NCBI GenBank assembly: GCA_021234155.1
Contig: JAJEKV010000005.1
Span: forward strand, 24,195,584 to 24,259,583
Reading direction: 5' to 3'
Source: Isoetes taiwanensis
Taxonomy: Eukaryota > Streptophyta > Lycopodiopsida > Isoetales > Isoetaceae
DNA: 64,000 nucleotides
Positions 22,444 through 33,373 of the stretch are shown here, in pieces. Position 1 is the stretch's first letter; every line of letters begins with the position of its first letter. The notes under the pieces were generated by a model. That model saw only the letters and a list, made by a program, of their open reading frames with translations. It was not told where the DNA came from and searched no databases. The position numbers and the translations under genes were made by a program.

Positions 22444-23294
22444 TCTCGCCAAAACAAGAAAATGGCTGGTCCCCTCAGCCATATTATGCCAAAAGGAGTG
22501 TATAGAGGGGTCTTCAAACTATGCCAGAGTGTGCAAATGAGAACAAGGTGGTGCAGAGGGTAGGGTGCAAATATTGATGAAATGAGTGTGAGTGTGGTGA
22601 TGTTGTGGTGGTAATGAGATGAAATGAGTGTAATGAGTATGAATATGGTAGTAATATGGTATGAATAGAGTGTGATGAGTGGATAAGGATGAAAATAAGT
22701 ATGAGGATGATAAGGAGATGATGTGAATGAAGTGTGAAGGGTGTAAGGAGATAAGATGAATGTGCTAGTGCTGAGATCTCGCCAAAACAAGAAAATGCAT
22801 GTCTTTTCTTCAAAAAATTGCAACTCTGCTATGGTGGTGAAGCTGAAATGCAGAGTGCTTTTTGGGAATGAAAATAAGAATGAGGAGTCTAAATGAATGG
22901 TGGGACCACTTATGACAGACGAGTATAGATGGGAAAAAGATGCACCTGTCATGGAAACACATAAACAAGTTAATCTTAATTCCTTGCAACTCTGCCATGA
23001 TGCTGAAGCTGAATTTGCAGAGTGCATGTTTAGGGGAATGGAATGAAGAATAGATGGCTAGATGGAGGGTAGGACCACAGTAAGGCAAATGAATGTGGAT
23101 GGAAGAAGGGTGCTCCTGCAGATGACACTTGGCAAATCATTAGTAGAGATCCTTGTCTTGGACTTGTTTGATAGTATATCCTTTACTCTGGCTAGCTGCA
23201 AACATGAACTCAATGAAAACATTAATTCTAGAAATCAAGGCAAAGTGAAATCTAACTTATCTAATCTTAACTCTAATTCTAACTTATTTAAGTT
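22444..23294 (-). repeat. 3' UTR of element J
   Basis: It contains the pre-LTR motif twice (22444 and about 22777), the CTCTGC/GCAGAG hairpins near 22810-22860 and 22980-23020, and a tract of GATGAATGTG-like repeats. No gene is supported. Confidence 0.75.
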
Positions 23295-23831
23295 CTAGAG
23301 CATAAAAAGGGACAAGCATACATGCTGATCCCAGTACCTTTTCAGGTGGATAATATTGATGGGATTTGGAAGTGGCACCCCTGAAGTTAATTCCTTCAAC
23401 CAATAAGAATTGGTACCTGCAGGTTCCAACACCTCATAGGGACCTTCCCAAATATTTTTAAACTTACTAGCTGAATCTTCCCTTGATTTATTCCATTTTA
23501 GAACTAGCTCTCCTGTCTTGAAAGTCCCTTGTATTTTATGAGCAGCTTTGAAAGCAGCCAAATCCTTGGCTTTTTTTAGCAGATTGGCATTCTCAGCTTC
23601 CAATCTTTCCTGCAAGGCATATTCAAAGGGTAAACATAGCTTGTGAGCTAACCTTAGAGATGGGAGCTCAAGCTCAACTGGAAGCACAGATTCAATGCCA
23701 TAAACTAAGTCGAAGGGTGTATGAGTGGTTGCTGCTTTAATAGTGACCCTATAAGCCCAAAGAGCATCCACCAATTTGAAGTGCCAATCCTTTTGATTGT
23801 CATCCACTGTCTTATGCAAAATACCTTTCAA
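23295..23831 (-). pseudogene. Integrase C-terminal half of element J
   Basis: 178 codons open: MKGILHKTVDDNQKDWHFKL, ALWAYRVTIKAATTHTPF, VLPVELELPSLRLAHKLCL, then the C-terminal signature KWNKSREDSASKFKN and HLKRYWDQHVCLSLFML. The DDE core lies before the deletion junction and is missing. Confidence 0.88.
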
Positions 23832-24900
23832 AACTTACATTCTAAGAAAACTAGTCATGCCAATAAAACTTTTAACTTGCTTCAAATTCCTAGGGGGTAC
23901 CAGTTTTTTGAGAGCTTCAACCTTTTCTTGTGCCACTTGTATACCATTATTGGACACCTCATGCCCCAAAAGTTGCCATTTGGATGCAAAAAAGATACAT
24001 TTCTCTGGATAAAGGTTGACTCCAGAATCCCTGCACAAAGAGCATATTCTTGCAAGCAATTCTAGATGATCATTAGAATGAGATCTTAGACAAAGATCAT
24101 CTAAGTAAACCCTGAATTCTTGAGGAGACATAGGCCTAAAGATAATATCCATAGCTCTTTGGAAGGTGGCAGGTGCATTCATTAATCCAAAAGGCATCCT
24201 TTTCATTGCATAAGTTCCCCAAGGGGTAATAAAAGAGGTCTTTGGCTGATCTTCCTCTTCAATGCTAATTTGATTGAATCCTGAAAATCCATCTAAGAAT
24301 GAGTACACCTCTTTTCCTGCTACAGCATATAAGATTTCTTCTAAAAAAAGCAAAGGGTAACAGTCCTTGATGGTGGCTTTGTTGAGATCTCGATAATCAA
24401 ATGCAAATTCTTAAAGCACCACTTTTTTTCTCTACACGCACAATGCAAGATACCCATTCTGGATTAATGATTTCAATGATAACACCTGCATCTAGCATTT
24501 TATCCAACTCATCTTTGAGCCCCATCAATGAAGCATTAATTCTTCTCAGTTTTTGAAAAACTAGTTTACAACCTTCTTTGATCTTAATTTCAAATTGACA
24601 TACCTCAGTTTTAATACCAGTGAGCTCAGAATAATCCCAGGCAAGTACATCCTTCATTTCTTCAAAAAACATTTGTATGTTCTCCCTATTTTGATATTCA
24701 ATCAAATCTCCAACAAACAGGGTTCTAGTCTTACCATTTTTTGTGATTGCAATCTCTTCAGTGTCCTTTTCCTCTGATGCATTAATGGTTAAAATAAGAC
24801 AGAGTGTTTTTATCTCACTAGCATCAAGATCATCTTCTGGAATAGCTCCCTCAGTTAAATGTGACATGAGAGTCTCTCTCTACATAAAGCATCAGCTTCC
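23832..24900 (-). pseudogene. RNase H tail and reverse transcriptase of element J
   Basis: Segment 24867-24397 carries the linker from RNase H to RT (EGAIPEDDLD, WDYSELTGIKTEVCQFEIK) with one codon missing in SLMGL-KDELD and a frameshift at about 24400. Segment 24353-23835 carries motif A (FLDGFSGFNQI), MPFGLMNAPATFQRAMD and VYLDDLCL, then stops at FLRM where it is fused to integrase. Confidence 0.87.
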
Positions 24901-25475
24901 AAATCTTTCTCCATCTATAACATCCACATCTTAACAGCACTATGCAAATTCAGCTTCACCATCATAGCAGAGTTGCAAGGATTTGAGATTAACTAGTTTG
25001 TGTGTTTCCATGACAGGTGCACCCTTTCTCCATCTATATTCATCTGTCATAAGTGGTCCTGCTATTCATTTAGACTCCTTATTCTTGTTTTCATTCCCAA
25101 AAAGCACTGTGTACTTCAGCTTCACCACCATAGCAGAGTTGCAATTTTTGAAGATCAAGGAGAGACATACATTTTCTTGTTTTGGCGAGATCTCAACACT
25201 TGCACATTCACTCCATCCTCATATACTCCACATACTCCATTCACATCACCACCCTATCACATTCACACTCATTCTCATCTTTTTCCACTCACCATATCCC
25301 ATTCATATCACCCTATCACCACATTCATACTCATTCCATCAAGACTTGCACTTTACACTTTCACTCCATCATGTTCTCACTTGAACACCTTGGTATAAAA
25401 CTGAAGACCCCTCTATGTATTCACTTTTGACATTGTATGGCTGAGGGGACCAGCCATTTTCTTGTTTTGGCGAGA
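24901..25475 (+). repeat. 3' UTR of element K
   Basis: It begins abruptly within the tandem-repeat part of the 3' UTR and contains ACTATGC/GCAGAGT and GCACTGTG-type units. The 19-base motif TTTTCTTGTTTTGGCGAGA occurs at about 25172-25190 and again at about 25457-25475, the second copy abutting the LTR. A GGCTG/CAGCC hairpin around GGGGA precedes it. Nearly identical to 19700-20253. Confidence 0.8.
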
Positions 25476-26202
25476 TGTTGCCCCCAAAGGGCAACATACT
25501 AATTGTGGTCTGTGCATTAAAGCTAGGTTAAGTCATTTTGGAAGACTACGTCAAAGTTTGGAAGAGCTTGGTAGCCAACATTGATGTGGAGGCCAAAGGA
25601 TGCTTACCTTCTAGGTCAACAAGTGCTTAAGTTAAAAGTTCGCAAGAGGTACTTTATTTGAGGTCAAATGCTTAGTCAAGAATATACTCTAGAAGAATCT
25701 AGGTTATGAAGTTTGGAAGACATCTTTTGAAGTTTGGAAGACCCCTGTATACATGGCACCAAATCTTGGTTCTTTCCCTCTCCCCTATTTCCATACTCAC
25801 ATCTCATTCCCATTTACCTTTGTTTAACCATTGAGCCCACTTTTTCATGGCCATAAAATACCATTGTTTGTCTTCTCATTACTCCTTTTTCTTGCAAATA
25901 TCCTTAGCCCAACTTTTCATTTTTACCATTGCCTCACAATTTTTCCATTTCCTCATGGTCCATTTTCCATTTTCCTATGAGCTCTCATGTATACACGTGT
26001 CTCCATGGTATATCCCTGCCTTAAGACCTAAAGATGCTCTAGAATATTCTATGGTCCTTCCCAAGTTGTGAAAATTTCCCATGGTTTCAAAAATCTCCAA
26101 GAGTCCCTTGATCATTTTTAGAGAACTCTTTAAAACCACGTTCGAATATCTTTAAAAGACCAAAATATGGTCATCAAAAGACATAAGATTCCCAAAAGTT
26201 TC
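25476..26202 (+). repeat. LTR of element K, first 727 bp, interrupted by element G
   Basis: It starts with the hairpin TGTTGCCC...GGGCAACA and continues as LTR-A to 26202, where the LTR of element G begins. GTTTC (26198-26202) is a candidate target duplication of G. The rest of this LTR should lie beyond G, outside the window. Confidence 0.83.
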
Positions 26203-28526
26203 TGTAACGGACCTAGGATTTTGAGGTACATTGTTGAATTATTTTATTAAAGGATGCAAAGGAATAATAATACTATGCATGCAGAGTATATATCGTATAT
26301 GTAGAGATTATACGGATAAATGTACTGGAGGATAGCAATAAATACAAGTACAGTGAATAGTGAGCATGTGATGGTGAAGCATTTGGAAGACGATAGATTG
26401 CAGTCGAATTGCTGAAGGAGCAGGGTGTGAGCAATACTTTGGGAGCGTGTTGGAGTGCAGAGGAAGCAAGCGGGATTCCAGGCGGGGATCAAGACTTACA
26501 CCTGGGGTTTTCTAGTGTAGTATCTTTGTGCTTGTTTTTAGTTCTTGTTATGCATCTAGCATGGGATTAGAATTGGATTCTATGAGCATGGTTGAGAACA
26601 TGAACGCACGGCTTATGGATTTTAGTGTTGAAATAATTGGGCTTGCATGGCTGGCTGGTAATGAATATTTTTCCTGGAATTTTCCTTCATAGTAATAGTA
26701 ATAGTTGTAATTGTTAGCTGTAATTGTAATCTGTGATAGAAGAACCTGGGATGGGTTAGATCGGGCATAATGTTTGAAGAATGGATTAGAACTAAAGTGA
26801 TGAGGCCAGAACTGGCAAAGACGACAGTATTTTTCTTGCATGCTGCTGGAAGAACGGCATGATCTTGCCGAGTTGGCATGCTGTAAAAGCATGTGAATCG
26901 TCCTGAAATGGGCCGATTTGGCCTTAGGGAGGCCGAAATGGAGAAATAATGCAGGTTCAGGAAGATTGGAGTAAGATTTGGCTGTGAATATCATAATCTT
27001 GGCAGCCAGGAACTGGCCTGAAACCACTCGATTTGCGCCATAAACTGGTCGAAATGGCCAGAAACCTTCCTTACCAGCAAAATCGGGAAGCTTTGTGGGC
27101 TCTTCATGCTGAATCGATGGCCTGGAAGCCAGATCTGTGAACTGCAGTTTGAGGCCGCGTTCCTGTAAATGCACATTAGGGTTAAATGGAAAAGTTAATA
27201 GTTACTTAGCAAGGAAACGTAATAATATAATAAGGAAAAGAAGTATTGGTAACCATTAGCAATTGTTAAAGTTAAGAACTAAGTTAGAAGGCTAGGAAAA
27301 TGTAAGAATTGCTGCCAATCGACCTCTTCAGCATGCTGTTTTTAAACAACGGAAGAATAGTTAGGCTCTTTAAAAGTATTATGGTGTTATGTTATTAATA
27401 AGTTAAAGTTTAATTTAACAATGTTAAGGAAGAGAAAACTAGTAAGAATTGGCTATGCTAGAGGTTATGAATTAAGAAGGCGGAGGTAATGGGTGGAGAA
27501 TGGGCGCCAAAATCATTAAATTAATTAGCAGAGATATGGAAGCATTAGATAATGGTTTTGAATAAGATGATTAACTTAGTCGAACATTGTGAGTTGCTAA
27601 GGAATGCTTTTATGTTAATTAGGGTTGATGATTATATTTTGTGTTATGATGGTTGTAATAATTTATATGGTCTGTGGTTGGGTTTCTTAGTTGCATGAAA
27701 TGTGTATTATAGAATTTCTTGAATTATATAGGGCAGAACTCTTTGATATAGACCTCTGGGGCCGGAGTCTAGGTGCGATGGTCTAGACTCGCAGTTTTTG
27801 CACAGTGCTATGTTAATGGTATTATTTGAACATCGGGCGTTGGTACCGTATGGTACAACGTCATGCACAGGTGTGTACACACGTGGTTACCCCGCCTCTA
27901 TGTCACTGGCCTGATCAGCCGAGTTGACCTTGCTCAGACCCAGAGGAATATTGGTTGCAACGTTGATGCTATGATTGCCTGGTTATTATACATGTGGCCT
28001 AGAATGTTGGAATTAAGTTGCAATGGTCATGCTTGGTATAATTATGCATTGTGGTTATGCTTGTTGGACGAGTAACTTGGATTGCAGGGGCGAGGCTACG
28101 GTAAGGCTGAGTTATTGCTCTAGGTTAATGCTTTGTGGTGATTGATGCTAGATATGTCCTAGATACCCGATCCCCACTTAGTCCGTGTGACTAACCCCGT
28201 GGTTGATGGTGTAAGCAGAGGTGCGAGATGCTCCAGAAAGTAGCCAAGCTTCGGAAAGGCGAGAGTAGAATTGTGTGGATTGCTATATAATATACTTGAC
28301 TATTGTTACCATTATTATTATGTATCGGCTGGAAGCTATAATTATTTAAAAACTTTGGTTGTTGTGTGGGGTTTTGCTGAGCAATGGCAAGTATAATTTT
28401 TGGGACCCTAGAGCATGTATAAAGATTAGATTCTTTACCTAAGTATGCATGTGGGTAAGTACACCCAACGGTAGAGATTGATGGGATCTCCAGTTACCGC
28501 GAGGTTAACTGGCCAGGCCCGTCACA
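26203..28526 (+). repeat. 5' LTR of element G (unrelated Gypsy family)
   Basis: 2324 bp, starting TGTAACGGACC and ending GGCCCGTCACA, with imperfect terminal inverted repeats. It is followed after two bases by a tRNA-iMet primer site. It shares no sequence with LTR-A or LTR-B. Minus-strand frames inside (for example 26548-27174) show no domain and are not called. Confidence 0.85.
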
Positions 28527-28528
28527 GT

Positions 28529-28540
28529 TGGTATCAGAGC
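28529..28540 (+). promoter_or_regulatory. Primer binding site of element G (tRNA-iMet)
   Basis: TGGTATCAGAGC is the classical plant primer site complementary to the 3' end of initiator tRNA-Met. It lies two bases after the LTR end at 28526. Confidence 0.9.
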
Positions 28541-28613
28541 AAGTTTCTGGTTAGTGGATTATGAGATTTTTTATTATTGATGATATTTGCTATGGTTCCA
28601 GATTCTTGTAGAG

Positions 28614-28788
28614 ATGAGTTCCCCAGGAGGATCTGCACAGGCTAGTGGAGCTGGGCCTAGTGGAACCCCTGATGTAACCGATATCTTGCAGGCTATCCAG
28701 CAAGTGTTGCAGCAGAGTGCGTCGCAACAAAAGACAGCCGCTGACAAGGCAGTGGAGAAGGTGTTGAAGGACACTAAGAGGGAAGTAT
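28614..28788 (+). pseudogene. Gag of element G, 5' part
   Basis: Begins MSSPGGSAQASGAGPSG and continues with a Gln-rich segment (ILQAIQQVLQQSASQQK). The start ATG at 28614 follows the primer site by about 75 bases. The frame is split at 28788 by insertion of element H and continues in the same frame at 39026 after one copy of the target duplication is discounted. Confidence 0.83.
28784..28788 (+). repeat. Target site duplication of element H, left copy
   Basis: AGTAT directly before the LTR start at 28789; the identical pentamer follows the element at 39021-39025. Confidence 0.93.
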
Positions 28789-30758
28789 TGTTGCCCCCAA
28801 AGGGCAACATGCTAGTTGTGATCCATGCATTCAAAACTAGGTCAACTTATCTTGGAATACTAGGTCAAAGTTTGGAAGATTCTTGGCATTCAATATTGAT
28901 GTGGAGGTCAAAGGATGTTCATTCTTCAAGTCAACAAGAGCTTAAGGTTCAAAACTCACATGAGGTACTCTATTCAAGGTCAAAGTGCTTAGTCAAGAAT
29001 ATGCTCTAGAAGATTCTGGGTAAAGAAGTTTGGAAGGCATTTTTTGAAGATTGGAAGTTCAAAGTTTGGAAGACCCCATGGTATTTTATTTCATTCTCTA
29101 AGCCATTCTTACTTGCTTCTTGAAATTTCCTAGCCTCCTTTCCTATATTTATGCTCCCTTTTGTTCACTCTTGCATTTGCTCCCTCATACCTATTGCCTA
29201 TTTCCTTGTCATGCTCACCTTGCCATAACTACCATTTTGCTCAAATCCTTTGCCAATTCCTCCAAATGTCACTATTCAAAAAACTTCAAGTCCTTGTTGC
29301 AAAGTTATTATTTCCCTCTTTTGCATTCTTATTCTTACCTTCCTACTAGCCCTTAATGATCTCTTTTACCTCCATTCCCACCCCATCATGCTCTCTTTGG
29401 TATACCCTAAACCTTGTCAAAAGATGCCCTAAAGATTCTATATCCCTTTGCACGTGTGGATATCCTTCCCCATGGTTGAGAAGTTATAATCTTTTTAGGT
29501 ATTCCATGGAAAATGCCTTGAAACCATTAGCCAAGTTTTTTAAGTGGTCAAATACGGCATATACAGGGCATATTCCTTCAGAAATACGAAATCGTATCGC
29601 GCAAAATATGCGAAAATACAGCTGAACAACCCTAAAATTGGAAACCCAGCTCGAATCACGTCATCCCGCGCTCCATTCTCCCTGCAACCAATCTATTCTT
29701 GGATTCCGGAACTTAAGCAACAATTTAAGCCTAAATTTATCACCCGAAACTACTGGAACCGAAATTTGAAACTATAAACAGGGGGAACACAATCTCGACA
29801 TTTTTGAAGGCCCAGAAGTATTCATATCCTACATTGATCATTGCTGAGCAAGATCTGGACGATCCTTGAAGTTCTTGAGCTCTCCTCAACTGGATTCACA
29901 AGATCTGGTTGACATTACCTTCAAAAATTATTTATTGACTTGAGAAGATTATTTTCCTGTGATTAAAAGCTATGAAGCATCCTTATATTCTGTTATCATG
30001 ATATATTTACCTCCATATCAATTCAAATCGATTGCCAAGTTGTCAAATCCATTTCTGATATGTTATTCTACAATTCTTGCTACAAAATGTTCTACATAAA
30101 ATTCTAGTGTGTTTTTCTATTCTTTTGGACTACTTGCCATCTATTCTTAGAGCCTGTGCAAGCCAAAGGAGTTGGAATCATTCAAAAATACCAAGTATAG
30201 CTCAAATTCAAAAAAATTGCTCTCGGGTTTGGACAGTTTTTTACTGTATTTTGCCAAATCTAGCCACAAAAAATACTTCTACACATCCAAATAAGGATTT
30301 GATTGCTTGCCCCTCTTCCCGAGCACCATTGCAACCTATCTACTTTGGAATTTCTCAAAAAAATGATTGGCAACTCCAAATCTCAATTTCTGATCACTGT
30401 TTCCCACATTTGACCTCTATTGACCAAAATTTGACCTCACTTTGAGCTCGAATAACTCACAGATTAGGTCTCTGACTTGGTCAGAGCCTTTACTGTTGGT
30501 TAACTACAACTTTTTTGACCAAGTCTACTGCATCTGACTTAAGAAATCGATCTGCATCTCGACACCACAATTGTTTTGGCAAAGGTACTATTTTTTGGAA
30601 ATGGGAAAGGTATAGAACTCAAACTTTTTGAACTTGTTTTTGGAATTTCCTTACATAGACTGATCACCTCAAGTGATCTGGAGGTTCTAACCCCAATTTG
30701 AGTGAAAACTTGAATTGGTACCTTGAGGTTGACCTTTAAGCCAGGTTTAGGGTCAACA
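28789..30758 (+). repeat. 5' LTR of element H
   Basis: 1970 bp. Terminal hairpins lie at 28789-28809 and 30728-30757. There are at least six GTCAA (W-box core) motifs between 28840 and 29000. The palindrome ATACGA/TCGTAT followed by CGCG is at 29584-29601, TATAAA at 29773-29778, and the U5 hairpin with tRNA-Gln-like motif at 30662-30689. Confidence 0.95.
29773..29778 (+). promoter_or_regulatory. TATA box of the H 5' LTR
   Basis: TATAAA about 985 bp into the LTR. A TATA-type box lies at the corresponding place in I (40789-40794) and, on the minus strand, in J (21480-21485) and N (6212-6217). Transcription would start shortly downstream, which defines the U3/R border. Confidence 0.6.
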
Positions 30759-30761
30759 TTT

Positions 30762-30779
30762 TGGAGGTTCTACTGAGAT
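30762..30779 (+). promoter_or_regulatory. Primer binding site of element H (tRNA-Gln)
   Basis: TGGAGGTTCTACTGAGAT, three bases after the LTR end, with one mismatch to the site of D (C to T at position 13). The 11 bases next to the tRNA CCA end are perfect. Confidence 0.75.
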
Positions 30780-30799
30780 CTTCCTGGATCTCAGAACTC

Positions 30800-32061
30800 A
30801 TGGCTCCAAAGCAAAAAATTTCCAGCAGAATCAGAACCATTGGAAGATGTTGATGTATCAGATCATTGCAGAGAGAGGTCATTGCCTTCAAGCTTCTCAG
30901 CTAGCTTACTTCAGAACATGCCATACCAGTTTGAGTTGAATGTCCCTGTTCCTTTGCCTACCTTTGATTCCAGTATGAGTGCTAACCACTTTTTGAGAAT
31001 ATTTGAAGACTATTACAGGGATTGTGGTTTCAAGAAAGGATGCAGGCTTTCAGAATTTGAAAAATGTTTCAAAGATGGGAGTGAAGCTGGTGCTTGGTTA
31101 ACTTATGAAAAGTTGATGGGTACCACCTCATGGGATGAACTTGTCAAGAAGTTTCTGGATAGATTTGGTAAGTTAGCTGCTCCACAAGATTTGGTTAATG
31201 AATTGCAAGGTTTTTCTATACATGCAGGAGAAAGTGTGAACCAGTACAAGGAAAGGTTTAGTACATTCATGAGCAGGTGTCAAAAAGCACAAATCACCAT
31301 CCCAACTCTGTTTTTAGTTACTGCTTTTATTAATGGTCTGCAAAGAAGACCAGATATCCAAAAAGATTGCTCAAAATCCAAGCTGCTGAAGGGTTTGATT
31401 CCATATACAAAGTCTTTGCCAAAACCACTGATCTAACCCAGATGCTTTCTACTTTGCCTGACAAGCACCATGCTCCTCATCATAATCATGACCCGTTTTA
31501 CCCTGATGTTACTGATGCACATTATGATCATCACCCTTCTATTCCAGTCTATGCCATACAAAAAGAGAAAAAGAAATCTAAAGAGGAGGAAGCCAATTCT
31601 CAAGTTGCAGAGGTCAAGTCAAACCTATCCAAGGTCACTGAAGCCTTAGCAGAAATAACTAAACAATTGGTTGAACTCAAGGCTGCAAGAGCAGGTAAAA
31701 CTTACCCTGAATGTATTCATTGCAATAGGAATTCTCACCCATCAGAAATATGCTATTGGCAAGTGTGCCCCAAATGTAATAGAAAAGGCCATTTTGGAAA
31801 GGAATGTCCTGTTTGTTCTTTTTGTAAAGAGGTTGGCCATACTGATGCTAGGTGTGCTGTTAAGGAATATTTTGCTAAACAGGAAAAAGAGAAGAGACCA
31901 GAGTCTAAACCCCCTGTGAGATTTGCTGAACCAAGCACCTCTATAAGATTTATTCAAGCTACAGAAGTTCCTAAATCTGAAGAAGTTATGGTGGTGCAAA
32001 CTAGAAGCATGAATGAAGCTCAATTACGTGCTGAACCAGGTAGGCATTCTACTACCAGCCC
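30800..32061 (+). pseudogene. Gag of element H (frameshifted)
   Basis: The start MAPKQK is at 30800. An extra A in an A-run near 30812-30817, compared with element I, shifts the frame, and the protein continues at 30840-31436 (MPYQFELNVPVPLPTFDSS). A second shift near 31360 moves it to 31367-32101. Three CCHC knuckles follow: CIHCNRNSHPSEIC, CPKCNRKGHFGKEC, CSFCKEVGHTDARC. The basic linker KEYFAKQEKEKR comes next. Confidence 0.9.
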
Positions 32062-32800
32062 GTGCCACACTGTGAATGGAATCACACCTTTCAGATCATA
32101 GCTCCACCCCCTCAACAAAAATATGGTAAGAAAGATCAAGACTTTGATGAGGTTGATGTTTTGCTTAAAAATTCCAAGGTGAGTGTGGATCTCTTTACTT
32201 TATTAAAGATTGCACCTAGTTACAGGAAAAGGGTACTTCAACAAACCAATAGTGAGGTATTAAATGCTTGTGTGAATTTTACTGATGCCACTGACCTTAT
32301 TCTAGCACAGCATGAAGAAGACCCTGGAGCATTCACATGTTCAGCTGCTTTAGGAGGGTATACCTTTTCTAATGTGTTACTTGATGGGGTTCTCCCCTAA
32401 ATATCATGCCATATCATATTATGAAGAAGTGTGGTTTCGAGGTGGATAAGAAAGCTTCTATGTTATTCAAATCTTTTTATAATGCTAAGATTTCTCCTAT
32501 TGGTGTGGTGACTAAAGTGCACATTATCTGTAAGGCATAAGCGTAGCTGCTAACTTTATTGTGGTGGCTTTTGAAGATATAGGAGATGAATCTGATATTT
32601 ATGACTTACTTCTAGGGAGGAGATGGTTAGCCACTGTGGATGCCAGGCCAGTCTGGTCTCAAGGGAGATGTACCATCTCCAATGGCTCTCAGACTGCTAC
32701 AATTTATAACCAAGAGGGCTCCTATGACTCCAAGGAAGAGGTACATTTTATTAAAGAAATGCTAATTGAAGAGCCTTTGGGATCTTACAGGGTAAAAAAT
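32062..32800 (+). pseudogene. Protease of element H (active site destroyed)
   Basis: The segment before the active site (YKFSNVLLDG-like, about 32340-32390) matches element I. After LLDG the sequence is altered (GGGGTTCTCCCC where I has GGGGGATCCCCCC), giving a frameshift and a stop at 32398-32400, so D-G-G-S is lost. A block at about 32520-32545 also differs strongly from I. The protease C-terminal region (IYDLLLGRRWLATVDARPVW) resumes in the 32561 frame. Confidence 0.85.
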
Positions 32801-33373
32801 ATAAAACCAAGAAAATATGAAATGGTTCCTCTTATTATGGAAAGTGCACCTCCCAGCATACAAGGACCAACAGGGTTCTTATGGTTTGATGGAGGTATTT
32901 CTAAAAAACTAAATGTTGCATCATCTGCTGCCATTTTGAAAGACTCTTCTCACAAACTCTTAGCTAAAGTAGGAAGGATCTTTCCTCAAGTCACCTCTAA
33001 TGTGGCAGAATATAAGGCTTTAATTGCAGGTCTCCAGGAAGCTAAATCTATGGACATTGCCAATATTCACATTTATGGTGATTCACAATTAATATGCAGA
33101 GAAGTTTCAGGGGAGTATCAAACAAAAAATGCAGATATGGAGCTCTTGAAGAATCAAGCAATGGGAGTACTCTCGAGTTTTGCTTCATGGAAAGTCACTC
33201 ATATTCCCAGGGAACAGAATTTTGAAGCTGATGCTTTGTGTAGGGAGACCCTCATGTCACATTTAACTGAGGGAGCCATTCCTGAAGATGATCTTGATGA
33301 CAATGAAGTAAAAGCACTCTGTCCTATTTTGACCATTGATGCATCAGAAAAAAGGATATTGAGGAGATTGTGA
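32801..33373 (+). pseudogene. RNase H (catalytic residues complete) of element H, upstream of RT
   Basis: The fold reads FLWFDGGISKKLNVASS, VAEYKALIAGLQEAK, IYGDSQLICREVSGEY, HIPREQNFEADALC: all four acidic catalytic positions and the His loop are present. The HIPREQN-type loop resembles archaeal/plant-type RNase HI, as known for the additional RNase H of Tat elements. The frame closes by a frameshift near 33350, and the linker to RT continues in another frame. Confidence 0.9.

Larger units (their letters stand above)
20498..24900 (-). mobile_element. Element J: truncated subfamily A retrotransposon, minus strand
   Basis: From its 3' end leftmost: 3' LTR 20498-22443, 3' UTR 22444-23294, integrase C-terminal half 23831-23295, then directly RT 24866-23835. 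An internal deletion at about 23832 removed the second RNase H fold and the N-terminal half of integrase. The right end stops inside the first RNase H (EADALCRE, about 24890) and is joined to the 3' UTR of K. Confidence 0.88.

Noticed and set aside
26548-27174. 208-codon minus-strand frame in the LTR of element G
   Set aside because: No recognisable domain, lies wholly in an LTR, and starts and ends without conserved signals.
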